Below, piece by piece: positions 18,418-26,820 of a DNA stretch of 64,000 nt (within the stretch, counting starts at the first letter, position 1; each line of letters starts with the position of its first letter). This DNA comes from Chitinilyticum piscinae. GTDB lineage: Bacteria > Pseudomonadota > Gammaproteobacteria > Burkholderiales > Chitinibacteraceae. Under the pieces are notes generated by a model, which was not told the DNA's origin, did not search any database, and saw nothing but the letters and a program-made list of their open reading frames with translations. Made by a program: the position numbers and the translations under genes. The DNA lies in the NCBI RefSeq assembly GCF_015223195.1, contig NZ_JADFUA010000001.1, forward strand, positions 310,001 to 374,000, given 5' to 3'.

Positions 18418-19663
18418 TATGCTGCGCTTCAACCTGAAACACCTGCGCAATAATTTCGGCATTGAGCGTGTTGTCGAAACAGGTACCGGGATGGGCAACT
18501 CGCTGGCATGGGCTGCGCAAGCCGGATTTGCCGAGCTGCACTCGGTCGAAATGGTCGAGAAACTCCATTCTGCCTGCAAGCAGCGCTTTGCCGGTCAGGC
18601 CCAAATACATCTTGAAGAAGGTAGCAGCTGTGACTTCCTCCAGCATTTTTCGACTGGCAAGCAACAACCAACGCTGTATTTTCTGGATGCGCACTTTTCC
18701 GGCGGTGCGGATTTCGGACTAACCAGCTACATCAGCTCGGCACAGGCGGAAGACAGTTTTCCGCTCCTGGATGAGCTCGATGTGCTGCTTGCGAATGATC
18801 TGTCCGGCTGCATCATCATCATCGATGACATCCGGATGTATTTCGAAGGATCGTTCCAGACCGGGGTCTGCCCGGAGTTTGCCCGGCGCTGGCAGGAACA
18901 AGCCGCACTGATCGCCCGTGTTGACCGACTCAAAGACACTCACACGGCATACCTGCTACGCGAAGATGAGGGCTATCTGGTCATCGCGCCAAAGGAAAAG
19001 CCACTTGATCGCTCAAGCTGGCTGATGATCCGGCCTCATGATAATTCAGGTCAGCTCAGCTATCGGCCAGGCGTTCCGGGCGTGACCGCCATTTCGGTGC
19101 AACGCCGGGTGCAGGATAGCCGGTTTGCCACCCGCTATTTTGTCGGCAACGGGATCGATGTTGGCGGTGGCGGCGATTCGCTAGCGCTGTATCGCGAATT
19201 TTTCCCCTTGGCGAAAAATATCTTCGTTTACGACCGTCCGCATGGGGATGCCCAGTTGCTCGCCAATGTTGCCGATAACAGCTTTGATTTTCTCTATTCG
19301 TCTCATTGTCTGGAACATTTGCGGGATCCAGCGGAAGCATTGCACCACTGGCTCAGGGTAGTCCGGCCTGGAGGCCACCTGATCATTAATGTCCCCGATG
19401 AGGATCTCTACGAGCAAGGGGTTTGGCCGAGTCGCTTCAATAGTGATCACAAGCTGACCTTCACGATAGCCAAGGCCGAATCCTGGTCACCCGTCTCGGT
19501 TAATGTGCTGGATCTGCTCGGACAATTCCGCCAGCACGCCGAAGTCATCACCCTGCAGCAACTCGACCACGGATATCGCCATAAAACCCTGCCGCAAGGA
19601 CTGGATCAGACCCGGACACCGATGGCTGAGTGCGGCATCGAATTCGTACTTCGCAAGCGCTGA
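18410..19663 (+). CDS. Fused double SAM-dependent methyltransferase
   Basis: A 417-residue cytoplasmic protein with two class I methyltransferase-like halves. The N-terminal half (about 1-195) has motif I as VVETGTGMGNS near residue 22 and an acidic strand FLDAHFSGG. The C-terminal half (about 230-417) has IDVGGGGDS at about residue 248, DFLYSSHCLEHLRDP and VVRPGGHLIINVPDE, the usual Methyltransf_11 layout. The ATG overlaps the end of the glycosyltransferase gene by 8 bases, so the two are coupled. Similar methyltransferases accompany glycosyltransferases in polysaccharide and protein-glycosylation loci, so methylation of a sugar is a reasonable guess; the true substrate is unknown. A start at 18419 is also possible. 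Confidence 0.8.
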   Translation: MGSMLRFNLKHLRNNFGIERVVETGTGMGNSLAWAAQAGFAELHSVEMVEKLHSACKQRFAGQAQIHLEEGSSCDFLQHFSTGKQQPTLYFLDAHFSGGADFGLTSYISSAQAEDSFPLLDELDVLLANDLSGCIIIIDDIRMYFEGSFQTGVCPEFARRWQEQAALIARVDRLKDTHTAYLLREDEGYLVIAPKEKPLDRSSWLMIRPHDNSGQLSYRPGVPGVTAISVQRRVQDSRFATRYFVGNGIDVGGGGDSLALYREFFPLAKNIFVYDRPHGDAQLLANVADNSFDFLYSSHCLEHLRDPAEALHHWLRVVRPGGHLIINVPDEDLYEQGVWPSRFNSDHKLTFTIAKAESWSPVSVNVLDLLGQFRQHAEVITLQQLDHGYRHKTLPQGLDQTRTPMAECGIEFVLRKR

Positions 19664-19695
19664 CCGAGCCATTCGGGGCATTCAGATAAGCAGGC

Positions 19696-19787
19696 AAAAA
19701 AAAGGCACCCGGAGTACGGGTGCCAGGAAGATGGAGGAATGAAAAGTCACGCAGCTGACGCTGCGGGTTATCGCCATTGACTCTTCA
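19696..19787 (-). ncRNA. Candidate small RNA B (about 92 nt)
   Basis: On the minus strand a sigma-70-like promoter (-35 TTGCCA at 19816-19821, 16-base spacer, -10 TAGAAT at 19794-19799) is followed by a predicted start near 19787. The transcript would contain a hairpin CGCAGC/GCTGCG with a 4-nt loop (19750-19765), a single-stranded linker with UUCCUCC (anti-Shine-Dalgarno type), and a perfect 8-bp terminator stem GGCACCCG/CGGGTGCC followed by eight U. There is no convincing reading frame. The order promoter, hairpin, CU-rich linker, terminator is typical of trans-acting bacterial sRNAs. Existence as a transcript is inferred. Confidence 0.55.
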
Positions 19788-19793
19788 TCGCTG

Positions 19794-19821
19794 ATTCTAC
19801 AGGGATTCAGCAAAATGGCAA
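19794..19821 (-). promoter_or_regulatory. Sigma-70-like promoter of candidate sRNA B
   Basis: Minus-strand -35 TTGCCA (19816-19821) and -10 TAGAAT (19794-19799), spacing 16. It fits a start about 92 bases before the terminator at 19696-19724. Confidence 0.5.
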
Positions 19822-19913
19822 CACTTGCTTTCTGTATTTGTACATAAAAATAACAATGCATTACACGGCAATTACTTTCGTAAGCATTGCCGTACATGGA
19901 AACAGGGGGAGAG

Positions 19914-20029
19914 AAAAAGACAGCGTCCGAACAACAGACGCTGCGCAATCAGATTTTGGATGGAAACGAAACAAGGCATGCATTTGCCTTCGGGAGCCAT
20001 CCTGAAGCAGGTCGCTTATTAAGGCAAAT
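19914..20029 (-). ncRNA. Candidate small RNA A (about 115 nt)
   Basis: On the minus strand a perfect 9-bp stem ATTTGCCTT/AAGGCAAAT (20021-20029 with 19982-19990) encloses a smaller CCTG/CAGG hairpin. After a linker comes a terminator: stem CAGCGTC/GACGCTG (921-943 past 19000), 9-nt loop, then a T-rich tail at 19914-19920. A -10 candidate TAGAAT lies at 20035-20040, but no well-spaced -35 is visible. It sits directly upstream of candidate sRNA B on the same strand. Confidence 0.42.
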
Positions 20030-20089
20030 CTAATATTCTAATCTTCCAAAAAAACAACAGTATCAAGGCCTTTATCTGTCGGCCGGATG

Positions 20090-20117
20090 CTGACAAAACC
20101 GGTTTTTTCGGTAAAAT
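20090..20117 (+). promoter_or_regulatory. Putative purE promoter
   Basis: CTGACA (20090-20095) and TAAAAT (20112-20117) with a 16-base spacer, about 28 bases upstream of the purE start codon. Confidence 0.5.
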
Positions 20118-20144
20118 CCGCGCTTTACGCAAGGAAATACCGCC

Positions 20145-20633
20145 ATGGTGCAAGTAGGCGTGGTCATGGGCAGCAACAGTGACTGGGATGTCATGCAGCA
20201 TGCCGCCAAGCAGCTCAAGGCCTTCGGCGTCGAGTTCGAATGCCGGGTCGTTTCGGCGCATCGCACCCCGGATCTGCTGTTCGAATACGCGGAAACCGCC
20301 GCCGAGCGCGGGCTGACCTGCATCATCGCCGGTGCCGGCGGTGCCGCTCACCTGCCGGGCATGCTGGCCGCCAAAACGACGGTTCCGGTGCTGGGCGTCC
20401 CGGTTCCCAGCAAATACCTGCGCGGTGAAGACTCCCTGCTGTCCATCGTGCAGATGCCCAAGGGCATTCCGGTTGCCACGTTCGCCATTGGCGAAGCCGG
20501 TGCAGCCAACGCGGGCCTGTTTGCCGTGGCCATGCTGGCCGGCCAGCATCCGGCGCTGGCCCAACAGCTGACCGATTTCCGTGAAACCCAGAAACAGACC
20601 GTGTTGGCCATGAGCCTGCCGGATGTGGACTGA
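20145..20633 (+). CDS. purE: N5-carboxyaminoimidazole ribonucleotide mutase
   Basis: Class I PurE, which converts N5-CAIR to CAIR in purine synthesis, working after PurK. The 162-residue protein has the family's usual length. The substrate-binding signature near the N-terminus reads [13 protein letters not shown], followed by VSAHRTPD, and [11 protein letters not shown] follows later, all diagnostic. AAGGAAAT lies 5-12 bases before the ATG. It heads an operon with a small membrane protein gene and purK. Confidence 0.97.
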   Translation: MVQVGVVMGSNSDWDVMQHAAKQLKAFGVEFECRVVSAHRTPDLLFEYAETAAERGLTCIIAGAGGAAHLPGMLAAKTTVPVLGVPVPSKYLRGEDSLLSIVQMPKGIPVATFAIGEAGAANAGLFAVAMLAGQHPALAQQLTDFRETQKQTVLAMSLPDVD

Positions 20634-20645
20634 TCACCGCGCATC

Positions 20646-20942
20646 ATGCCCCTGCCCGGAAGCAGCCCAGCCGACCCGATGTGGCAACGCGTGCTGGCAC
20701 GCGGCTTCTGGCGCAACCTGATCTGGCATGGCGCACTGGGCTGGGGCATTCCCTTTGCCGCACTGTTCGCCGCCATCCAGCAGATTACGCAGCGTAGCAC
20801 CGAATTTCTGCCTGCGATGCTGCAGGCGCTCCCGCTGGGGCTGATAGCCGGCAGCATCTATGCCTGGGCCAACTGGGGTTATGCCAGCATCCAGGCCATC
20901 AAGGCCCGCCGCCTTGAGCGAGACCAAGAGGAAGACCAATGA
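20646..20942 (+). CDS. Small two-helix membrane protein between purE and purK
   Basis: A 98-residue basic protein with two likely membrane helices (about 27-46 and 57-77) and a charged C-terminal tail. It starts 12 bases after purE and overlaps the purK start in an ATGA arrangement, so it should be translated with both. I do not recognise the family. It has no visible catalytic motif, and a link to purine synthesis is suggested only by its position. Confidence 0.7.
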   Translation: MPLPGSSPADPMWQRVLARGFWRNLIWHGALGWGIPFAALFAAIQQITQRSTEFLPAMLQALPLGLIAGSIYAWANWGYASIQAIKARRLERDQEEDQ

Positions 20943-22108
20943 CCAAGCCGCTGACTTCGCCCATTCTCCCGCCAGCCATGCTCGGCATTCTGGGGGGGGG
21001 CCAGCTTGGCCGCATGTTTGCGACCGCCGCCAAAACCATGGGTTACCGCGTCACCGTACTGGATCCTGACGCCAGCGCACCGGCGGCCGACTTTGCCGAT
21101 GTGCACCTGTGCAAGCCATATACTGATCGCGACGCACTGCAGCAACTGGTCGACACCTGTGCAGCGATCACCACCGAATTCGAGAACGTCAACGCGGATT
21201 CGATGCGCTGGCTGGCCGAACAGGGCCTGCGCGTATCGCCTTCCGGTGACTGCGTCGCCATTGCGCAGGATCGTATTGCCGAAAAGACCTTCATCCGCAA
21301 TGCCGGGCTGGCCACCGCGCCTTTTCTGGCGATCCTGAACGCGGGTGATCTACCGGACGACCTTTCGCCCTATCTGCCCGGCATCCTGAAAACCGCGCGC
21401 CTCGGCTACGACGGCAAGGGGCAGGTTCGCGTCAAAACCCCCGAGGACGTGCGTTACGCGCTGTCCGAGCTGAAGCACCAGCCCTGTGTGCTGGAAAAAA
21501 TGCTGCCGCTGGTTTCCGAAGTCTCGGTCATCGTGACACGCAGCCGCGCCGGTGAAGTCGTCAGCTTTCCGCCGGCGGAGAACGAACACGCCAACGGCAT
21601 TCTGGATGTTTCAATCGTGCCGGCCCGCATTGCCGATGCCGTGACCGCACGGGCACGCGACATGGCGATGACGCTGGCCGAGAAACTCGACTACGTCGGC
21701 GTGCTGGCCGTGGAGTTTTTCGTGCTGGAAGGTGACGAACTGGTCATCAACGAAATGGCCCCCCGTCCGCACAACTCCGGTCACTACACACTGGATGCCA
21801 CACTGACCACCCAGTTCGAACAGCAGGTTCGCGCGATGTGCGGCCTGTATCCGGGGCGCACCGAGCTACTCAAGCCGGTGGTGATGGTCAATCTGCTGGG
21901 GGATGTCTGGGGTGAGGATGGCAGCGAGCCGAACTGGGAAATCCTGATGACGGCCCCCAACAGCAAGTTGCACCTCTACGGCAAGAAAGAAGCCCGGGTT
22001 GGTCGCAAGATGGGGCATTTCAACGTGCTGGCCGAGGATGCTAACGATGCACTGGAACAGGCTCGCGCCATTATGGAAACTCTGGGCAACCAGCGTAGCG
22101 AAAGCTAA
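20939..22108 (+). CDS. purK: 5-(carboxyamino)imidazole ribonucleotide synthase
   Basis: ATP-grasp enzyme that carboxylates aminoimidazole ribonucleotide using bicarbonate and ATP, giving N5-CAIR for PurE. The 389-residue protein has an N-terminal nucleotide-binding motif (ILGGGQLGRMF), the ATP-grasp core with GYDGKGQVRVK, and VVEFFV-like and NEMAPRPHNSGHYT motifs typical of PurK. It overlaps the previous gene by 4 bases and ends just before a strong terminator. Confidence 0.97.
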   Translation: MTKPLTSPILPPAMLGILGGGQLGRMFATAAKTMGYRVTVLDPDASAPAADFADVHLCKPYTDRDALQQLVDTCAAITTEFENVNADSMRWLAEQGLRVSPSGDCVAIAQDRIAEKTFIRNAGLATAPFLAILNAGDLPDDLSPYLPGILKTARLGYDGKGQVRVKTPEDVRYALSELKHQPCVLEKMLPLVSEVSVIVTRSRAGEVVSFPPAENEHANGILDVSIVPARIADAVTARARDMAMTLAEKLDYVGVLAVEFFVLEGDELVINEMAPRPHNSGHYTLDATLTTQFEQQVRAMCGLYPGRTELLKPVVMVNLLGDVWGEDGSEPNWEILMTAPNSKLHLYGKKEARVGRKMGHFNVLAEDANDALEQARAIMETLGNQRSES

Positions 22109-22144
22109 TACCCACGCCCGTATCAATCAAAAAGCCAATTAATA

Positions 22145-22175
22145 AAAAGGCGGGGTAAATATACCCCGCCTTTTA
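22145..22175. terminator. Bidirectional terminator between purK and the GGDEF gene
   Basis: Stem AAAAGGCGGGGTA/TACCCCGCCTTTT around a 4-base loop, with A and T tracts on either side, between two convergent genes. Confidence 0.85.
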
Positions 22176-23654
22176 CTCTCGGACACATACCTGATTACGA
22201 CCGCCATGCTTGGCCGCGTACAGCGCCTCGTCCGCACGCAGCAGGGCGGCGTCTGCGCTAGCCTCCTCGGAATGCAGGCCGGTAATGCCGATACTGACGG
22301 TCATGCTGATCTGTTCCGCGCCAGCATCAACCCGCAATTCGCTCACCCTGGCACGAATCCGTTCGGCCACACTGGTCGCGGCAGCCAGCGACGTCTGGGG
22401 CAAGGCCACCACAAATTCCTCGCCTCCAAAACGCGCGGCGAGATCGCATTCGCGCAGCGCCTGCCGGATGCAGCCGGCGGTCGCCACCAGCACCTTGTCC
22501 CCCACGTCGTGCCCCCAGCGGTCATTGATCCGCTTGAAGTGATCCAGGTCCAGAGCCAGCAGGCTCAGTGGCTGCCCGTAGCGCCGCGCCTCGCTGCAGG
22601 CCTGTCCGGCCCACTCGTCGAAGTGGCGCCGGTTGGCCAGCCCGGTCAAGGGATCGTGGCGCGAATCATAGGCCAGCTGCAGACGCTGCCGGCGATTGCG
22701 ATAGGCCACATGCGCCAGCTGCCATTGCAGTAGCGCCAGCAGAGGGAAAAGCAACATCAGCATTACCAGCTGCGAATACCAGCTGTGCAGGTACTCGTCG
22801 CGGTCAATACTGATCACCTGCATCCAGCGACGCTCCGCTCCCGACTCCAACTCGGTGAGCACGCCGATGCGTTCGCTTCCATCGACACTGGAGTGGTAGC
22901 GCACAACCCCTTCGCCATACGCAGTGGCGTGCAATACCGGCTCCTGCCAGTTTTGCTGCTGCCCGGCCTGCAGGCCATGCGACGTCATGCCGGCAAGAAA
23001 GGCAATCCGGCTCTGTTTGCGGTCAATCACCACGATGCGTCCGGACTGGCCCAGATCAAAACCGCGGCGCAGGCTGATATTCAACTGTTCGTTGAGACGG
23101 CGATTGCTGATGAACGATTGCACACTCCCCAGCAGCTGCCCCTGCCGGCCCCGCAGGGTCTGCACTTCGACCAGCCCGCCGAAATCCTGATCTGCCTGCC
23201 CGGGCAGGCTGAGCACATACAGGTTGGGGTAGATGTCCAGCTTGAGGGCCTGCTCATCATCGGCAGCGTGGCTACCCGCAACGGCCACCGGCACATGCCC
23301 GGCATAGTCGACTACCTCGCCCGTGGCATCCAGCACCCTGATGCCGGCTATCCAGGGTGACTGGGTCTGTGCCCGCTGCAGATCAGTAACGCCCGCTTCG
23401 CCCCGCAGAATGCGATTCCCCAGAATCTGGCACTGGTAGTGCACCAGACTTTGCGTCTGCTCCAGCATCTGGGCATACAGCAGGGACGTATTGCGCAGGA
23501 TCTGGACGGTAAAGCGTTCCAGCCGGTGTCGCTCATAGGCCAGATAGGCTGCGGCCAGCAGCAGTTGCAGCAGCAGCACGATGACCAGAGCCCAGCGCAG
23601 CAGGCGTACATCATCAGCCATTCGCAAACACCACTGCCGGATCGTCAGAATCAT
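22173..23654 (-). CDS. Membrane diguanylate cyclase with periplasmic sensor domain
   Basis: A 493-residue protein that should make cyclic di-GMP from two GTP. Residues about 20-42 form a membrane helix, about 43-285 a periplasmic sensor region (Cache-like from its layout), and about 288-310 a second helix. The C-terminal GGDEF domain carries GGEEF at 410-414, with an RECD inhibitory (I) site at 401-404, exactly five residues before it, so product inhibition is likely. It has no partner EAL domain. The HD-GYP gene at 51505-53082 encodes an opposing activity, but nothing links the two directly. Confidence 0.92.
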   Translation of the reverse strand: MILTIRQWCLRMADDVRLLRWALVIVLLLQLLLAAAYLAYERHRLERFTVQILRNTSLLYAQMLEQTQSLVHYQCQILGNRILRGEAGVTDLQRAQTQSPWIAGIRVLDATGEVVDYAGHVPVAVAGSHAADDEQALKLDIYPNLYVLSLPGQADQDFGGLVEVQTLRGRQGQLLGSVQSFISNRRLNEQLNISLRRGFDLGQSGRIVVIDRKQSRIAFLAGMTSHGLQAGQQQNWQEPVLHATAYGEGVVRYHSSVDGSERIGVLTELESGAERRWMQVISIDRDEYLHSWYSQLVMLMLLFPLLALLQWQLAHVAYRNRRQRLQLAYDSRHDPLTGLANRRHFDEWAGQACSEARRYGQPLSLLALDLDHFKRINDRWGHDVGDKVLVATAGCIRQALRECDLAARFGGEEFVVALPQTSLAAATSVAERIRARVSELRVDAGAEQISMTVSIGITGLHSEEASADAALLRADEALYAAKHGGRNQVCVRE

Positions 23655-23822
23655 GGCCTACCTGTCTGCGGCATGGCCGCGGCGCATCGATAACTGCAGT
23701 ATATCGGGCCAAACCGGCAGCGAAAGGCCGCTGTCACGTAAATCCGGCGCTTGCCGGCGTGCGGCGCAGCAGCTAGCCTTGTGCCTGAAAAAAACCGTCG
23801 CGGCCTCGGTTGCCGAAAATCA

Positions 23823-25829
23823 ATGGAACACTGCCTGCAAGCCATGGTCGACGCTCCCGCATCGACCGCACTGGAAAATGTTCGCGCCCTCATCGGAGCC
23901 ATCCGCCCGAAACAGGCCAGCGATAGCGCCACCGCAATCAACAATCTGCGGGCGCTGTCGTTTCTGCTGGAGCAACACCCAGCCTACCGCGAGGCGCTGC
24001 GTACCCAGCTCGACCAGCTGATGGGTAATACCCGTCAGGTTCAGCTCTACACGGACACCGGCATCCTTTCCAACGAACCGCTGCTGGCTGGCCTGCGCCG
24101 GCGCATCGGCGAGCGCCTGCTGCCGATCAAGCCCCGCCCGGAATTGCTGAAAGACGTGTTCGGGCTGCTGTTCGATCGCAAGGATGATTACCTCTGGCTC
24201 ACCGAGATTCCCTACCAGGTATGGGCAGACATGTGCCACAGCCTGATGCTGGATGTCGAATTCCGCCCGGATCGTTACTCGCAGCTGCAGCGGCTGGAAG
24301 CCATCCAGGTGCTGTCCTGCCGGATTGCCACTATCGGGCTCGAGCCCGAGCTGGTGCAGAACTCCCCCGACATGGCGCGCTTCGAATCACCCTTCGTGCG
24401 GCAGAATGTCGAAACGCAATCCTTCATCGAAAACTACCGCAACGCGCTGGTTGCCGAAACCGAGCTCGATGACGACCAGAAGCAAATCATGGTGCTGCTG
24501 GATCAGTGCACCGAACAAATCGGCCGCATCCGCAAGCACGCGCTGCGCCACGGGGTATCGGTCAGCCTTACCTACCACCTGCTGCGGCTGGAACAGCACA
24601 TCGAGCGCATGCAGACCCTGCTGGAACTGGTCGACCCTGTCCCCTCACCCAACTGGGGGCCATCCCTGCTGCGGCTGTTCCTGCAGCTGGTGCAGGCGGA
24701 AAACCGCAAGCACAGCCTGCGCGACGTACTGCGCGAGAATACCGAGCTGCTGGCCCTGCAGGTCACCGAGCACGCCAGCCATACCGGGGAACATTACATC
24801 GCGGAATCCCGGCGCGAGTGGCTGGGCATGTTCCGCGCGGCCGCCGGCGCCGGCATCATCGTCGGCTTCATGGCGCTGCTGAAAATCCTGATCGCCAAAG
24901 CGCATCTGCCCCCGCTGATCGAGGCCATCGCCTTCGGTCTCAATTACGGCATCGGTTTCATCATCGTCCATCTGCTGCATTGCACGATTGCCACCAAACA
25001 ACCAGCCATGACCGCGGCCACCATCGCCGCCACGCTGCCTCCTCCGGGCAGCAAGAGTGTCGAAGGCTATTCGGCACTGGTCGAGCTGATCGTGAAAGTC
25101 GCCCGCACCCAGTTCATCGCCATCATGGGCAATGTACTGCTGGCGATGCCGGTGGCACTGGGGCTGGCACTGCTGTGGTCGCATTATCTAGGTGAGCCCT
25201 TCATCAATCTGGACAAGGCCGGAGTGCTGCTGCACGACCTGCGTCCGCTGGAGGGGCTGGGGCTGCCGCACGCCGCCATTGCCGGGGTCTGGTTATTCCT
25301 TGCCGGGCTGATTTCCGGCTACTACGACAACAAGGCGCTCTACCACCGCCTGCCGGAACGCATCGCCGCACACCCGCTGCTCAACCGGCTGCTGGGTGAA
25401 CACCGTTCGTGGAAACTGGGGCGCTATGTCGAGCACAACCTGGGCGCACTGGCGGGGAATTTCTATTTCGGCATGATGCTGGGGCTAACCGGTTTTGTCG
25501 GCTTCCTGCTTGGCCTGCCGCTCGACATCCGCCACATTACCTTTTCGTCGGCCAATCTGGCCTTTGTCGCCGCGGCCGTCGACTTCAACCTGAGCTGGCA
25601 GATTGCCCTACTCGGGCTGGCCGGCGTAGCCATCATCGGTGCGACCAACCTGACGGTCAGCTTCACCTTGGCTCTATGGACCGCGATGCGCTCACGCCAG
25701 CGCCTGCTCTCGGAGCTCAAACCGCTGCTGGGCATGCTGCTCAAGCACTTTATGCGCCGGCCGCAGGATTTCTTCATTGCGCCACGCCAGCCCAAAAACA
25801 GCGAGACCACGGCCGGAGAGAGCGCGTGA
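23823..25829 (+). CDS. PF10136-type 'site-specific recombinase' (Gcr) membrane protein
   Basis: A 668-residue protein matching, from memory, the betaproteobacterial family annotated as site-specific recombinase Gcr. The N-terminal 350 residues are soluble and helical (ENRKHSLRDVLRENTELLALQV is characteristic, then TGEHYIAESRREW). The C-terminal half has several membrane helices (near residues 345-410, 445-475, 500-525, 560-620). No recombinase catalytic motif is visible, and with this many membrane helices the historical name is doubtful. I chose ATG 23823 (MEHCLQAM); a TTG at 23751 would add 24 residues. The stop codon overlaps the next gene's start (GTGA). Confidence 0.75.
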   Translation: MEHCLQAMVDAPASTALENVRALIGAIRPKQASDSATAINNLRALSFLLEQHPAYREALRTQLDQLMGNTRQVQLYTDTGILSNEPLLAGLRRRIGERLLPIKPRPELLKDVFGLLFDRKDDYLWLTEIPYQVWADMCHSLMLDVEFRPDRYSQLQRLEAIQVLSCRIATIGLEPELVQNSPDMARFESPFVRQNVETQSFIENYRNALVAETELDDDQKQIMVLLDQCTEQIGRIRKHALRHGVSVSLTYHLLRLEQHIERMQTLLELVDPVPSPNWGPSLLRLFLQLVQAENRKHSLRDVLRENTELLALQVTEHASHTGEHYIAESRREWLGMFRAAAGAGIIVGFMALLKILIAKAHLPPLIEAIAFGLNYGIGFIIVHLLHCTIATKQPAMTAATIAATLPPPGSKSVEGYSALVELIVKVARTQFIAIMGNVLLAMPVALGLALLWSHYLGEPFINLDKAGVLLHDLRPLEGLGLPHAAIAGVWLFLAGLISGYYDNKALYHRLPERIAAHPLLNRLLGEHRSWKLGRYVEHNLGALAGNFYFGMMLGLTGFVGFLLGLPLDIRHITFSSANLAFVAAAVDFNLSWQIALLGLAGVAIIGATNLTVSFTLALWTAMRSRQRLLSELKPLLGMLLKHFMRRPQDFFIAPRQPKNSETTAGESA

Positions 25830-26422
25830 TTCTGGAAAACGCCCCCCTGAGCGCCCTGATCGACGCCCTCGCCGGCGAGGGCTGGGCCGAAGCCCGCGGT
25901 TTTCTGAGCCCCGGCGAAGTTGCCCGGCTGGCCGGCATCAGCCAGGCACGGCGGCAGGATTTCCATCGCGCCAGCATCGGCCGCGCCGCAGGGCAGAATG
26001 TACGTGACGATATCCGCCGTGACGCTGTGCTGTGGATCGACAACCAGGATCCCGAGCTGGGCTTTGTCATGCAGCGCTTCGCCGACTATCAGCAGCAACT
26101 CAATCGCGAGCTGTATCTGGGGCTCAACGAACTGGAACTACACTTCGCCGCCTACCCCGCTGGAGGCTTCTACCAGCGGCATCTCGACCAGCACCGCCAG
26201 CAAGACACCCGCGTCGTCACCGTCGTGCTCTACCTGAACCCGCCAGACTGGCAGAGCGATGATGGCGGCCAGCTGCGCCTCTATCTGGATGACGGCAGCC
26301 ACCATGATGTACAACCGGCCGGAGGTACGCTGGTTACTTTCCTGTCGAACCGTTTCGAGCATGAAGTCATCCCCGCACGGCGCGAACGGCTGTCCCTGAC
26401 TGGCTGGTACCGGCGCCGCTGA
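25826..26422 (+). CDS. 2-oxoglutarate/Fe(II)-dependent oxygenase (SM-20 / PKHD type)
   Basis: A 198-residue cytoplasmic oxygenase that would hydroxylate an unknown protein or small substrate using 2-oxoglutarate and O2. The iron triad is visible as His119 and Asp121 (RHLDQH) with distal His179 (FEHEV), and Arg188 (ERLSLTGWYR) is placed to hold 2-oxoglutarate. It starts with GTG overlapping the stop of the Gcr-like gene and ends 2 bases before the YidD-like gene, so all three are one operon. The frame runs open further upstream, but that part is inside the previous gene. Confidence 0.85.
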   Translation: MILENAPLSALIDALAGEGWAEARGFLSPGEVARLAGISQARRQDFHRASIGRAAGQNVRDDIRRDAVLWIDNQDPELGFVMQRFADYQQQLNRELYLGLNELELHFAAYPAGGFYQRHLDQHRQQDTRVVTVVLYLNPPDWQSDDGGQLRLYLDDGSHHDVQPAGGTLVTFLSNRFEHEVIPARRERLSLTGWYRRR

Positions 26423-26424
26423 CG

Positions 26425-26820
26425 ATGCGCACCTTCGCGCTATGGCTGATCCGGCAGTACCAGCAACACCTTTCGCCAAAGAAAGGGTTTCGCTGTGCCT
26501 ATCGTGTGCACACCGGCCGCTGCAGCTGCTCGGCACTGGGCTACCGCGCCATCCGGCGTTTCGGCCTCTGGCACGGCACGCGGGTCCTGCGGCAACGCCT
26601 GCTGCGCTGCGGAATTGCCTACCGGCGCTACCGCCACAGCATGCCACTGGCCAGTGCACTTGCCAGCCAGCGCGGCGACTGTGACTGCGCCTGCGACTTC
26701 CCCGATCCGGGTCATTGCTCGATCAATGACACGGCCGAACTGCTGGATTGTTGCGATTGCAACTGGCCATCGCGCAAACGCCGCAATGAAGCATCGACCT
26801 ATCTGCCGCGCAGACACTGA
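26425..26820 (+). CDS. YidD-like protein with a cysteine-rich tail
   Basis: A 131-residue protein. Residues 1-75 resemble the YidD (PF01809) membrane-insertion factor family: an amphipathic start with YQQHLSPKKGFRC, then GRCSCSALGYRAIRR. It departs from canonical YidD, which has RFYPTCSxY at this point. The C-terminal 50 residues form a Cys/Asp-rich extension (DCDCACDFPD, then LLDCCDCNW) with seven cysteines, which could bind a metal. Canonical yidD sits beside rnpA and yidC, so this is probably a paralog. It is the last gene of the operon with the oxygenase. Confidence 0.7.
   Translation: MRTFALWLIRQYQQHLSPKKGFRCAYRVHTGRCSCSALGYRAIRRFGLWHGTRVLRQRLLRCGIAYRRYRHSMPLASALASQRGDCDCACDFPDPGHCSINDTAELLDCCDCNWPSRKRRNEASTYLPRRH

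Larger units (their letters stand above)
19664..20144. other. 481-bp intergenic region with two candidate minus-strand small RNAs
   Basis: No protein gene is supported here. The minus strand carries two intrinsic terminators in tandem (19914-19943 and 19696-19724), each preceded by stem-loops and possible promoter elements; they are listed separately. The plus-strand purE promoter lies at 20090-20117. Confidence 0.6.

Noticed and set aside
19682-19948. 88-residue minus-strand frame over the candidate sRNAs
   Set aside because: It runs through the candidate sRNA B and its terminator, is rich in Cys and Phe in no pattern, and has no ribosome-binding site.
25409-25825. N-terminal extension of the 2OG oxygenase frame
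   Set aside because: This part is another frame of the Gcr-like gene; the domain starts cleanly at GTG 25826.
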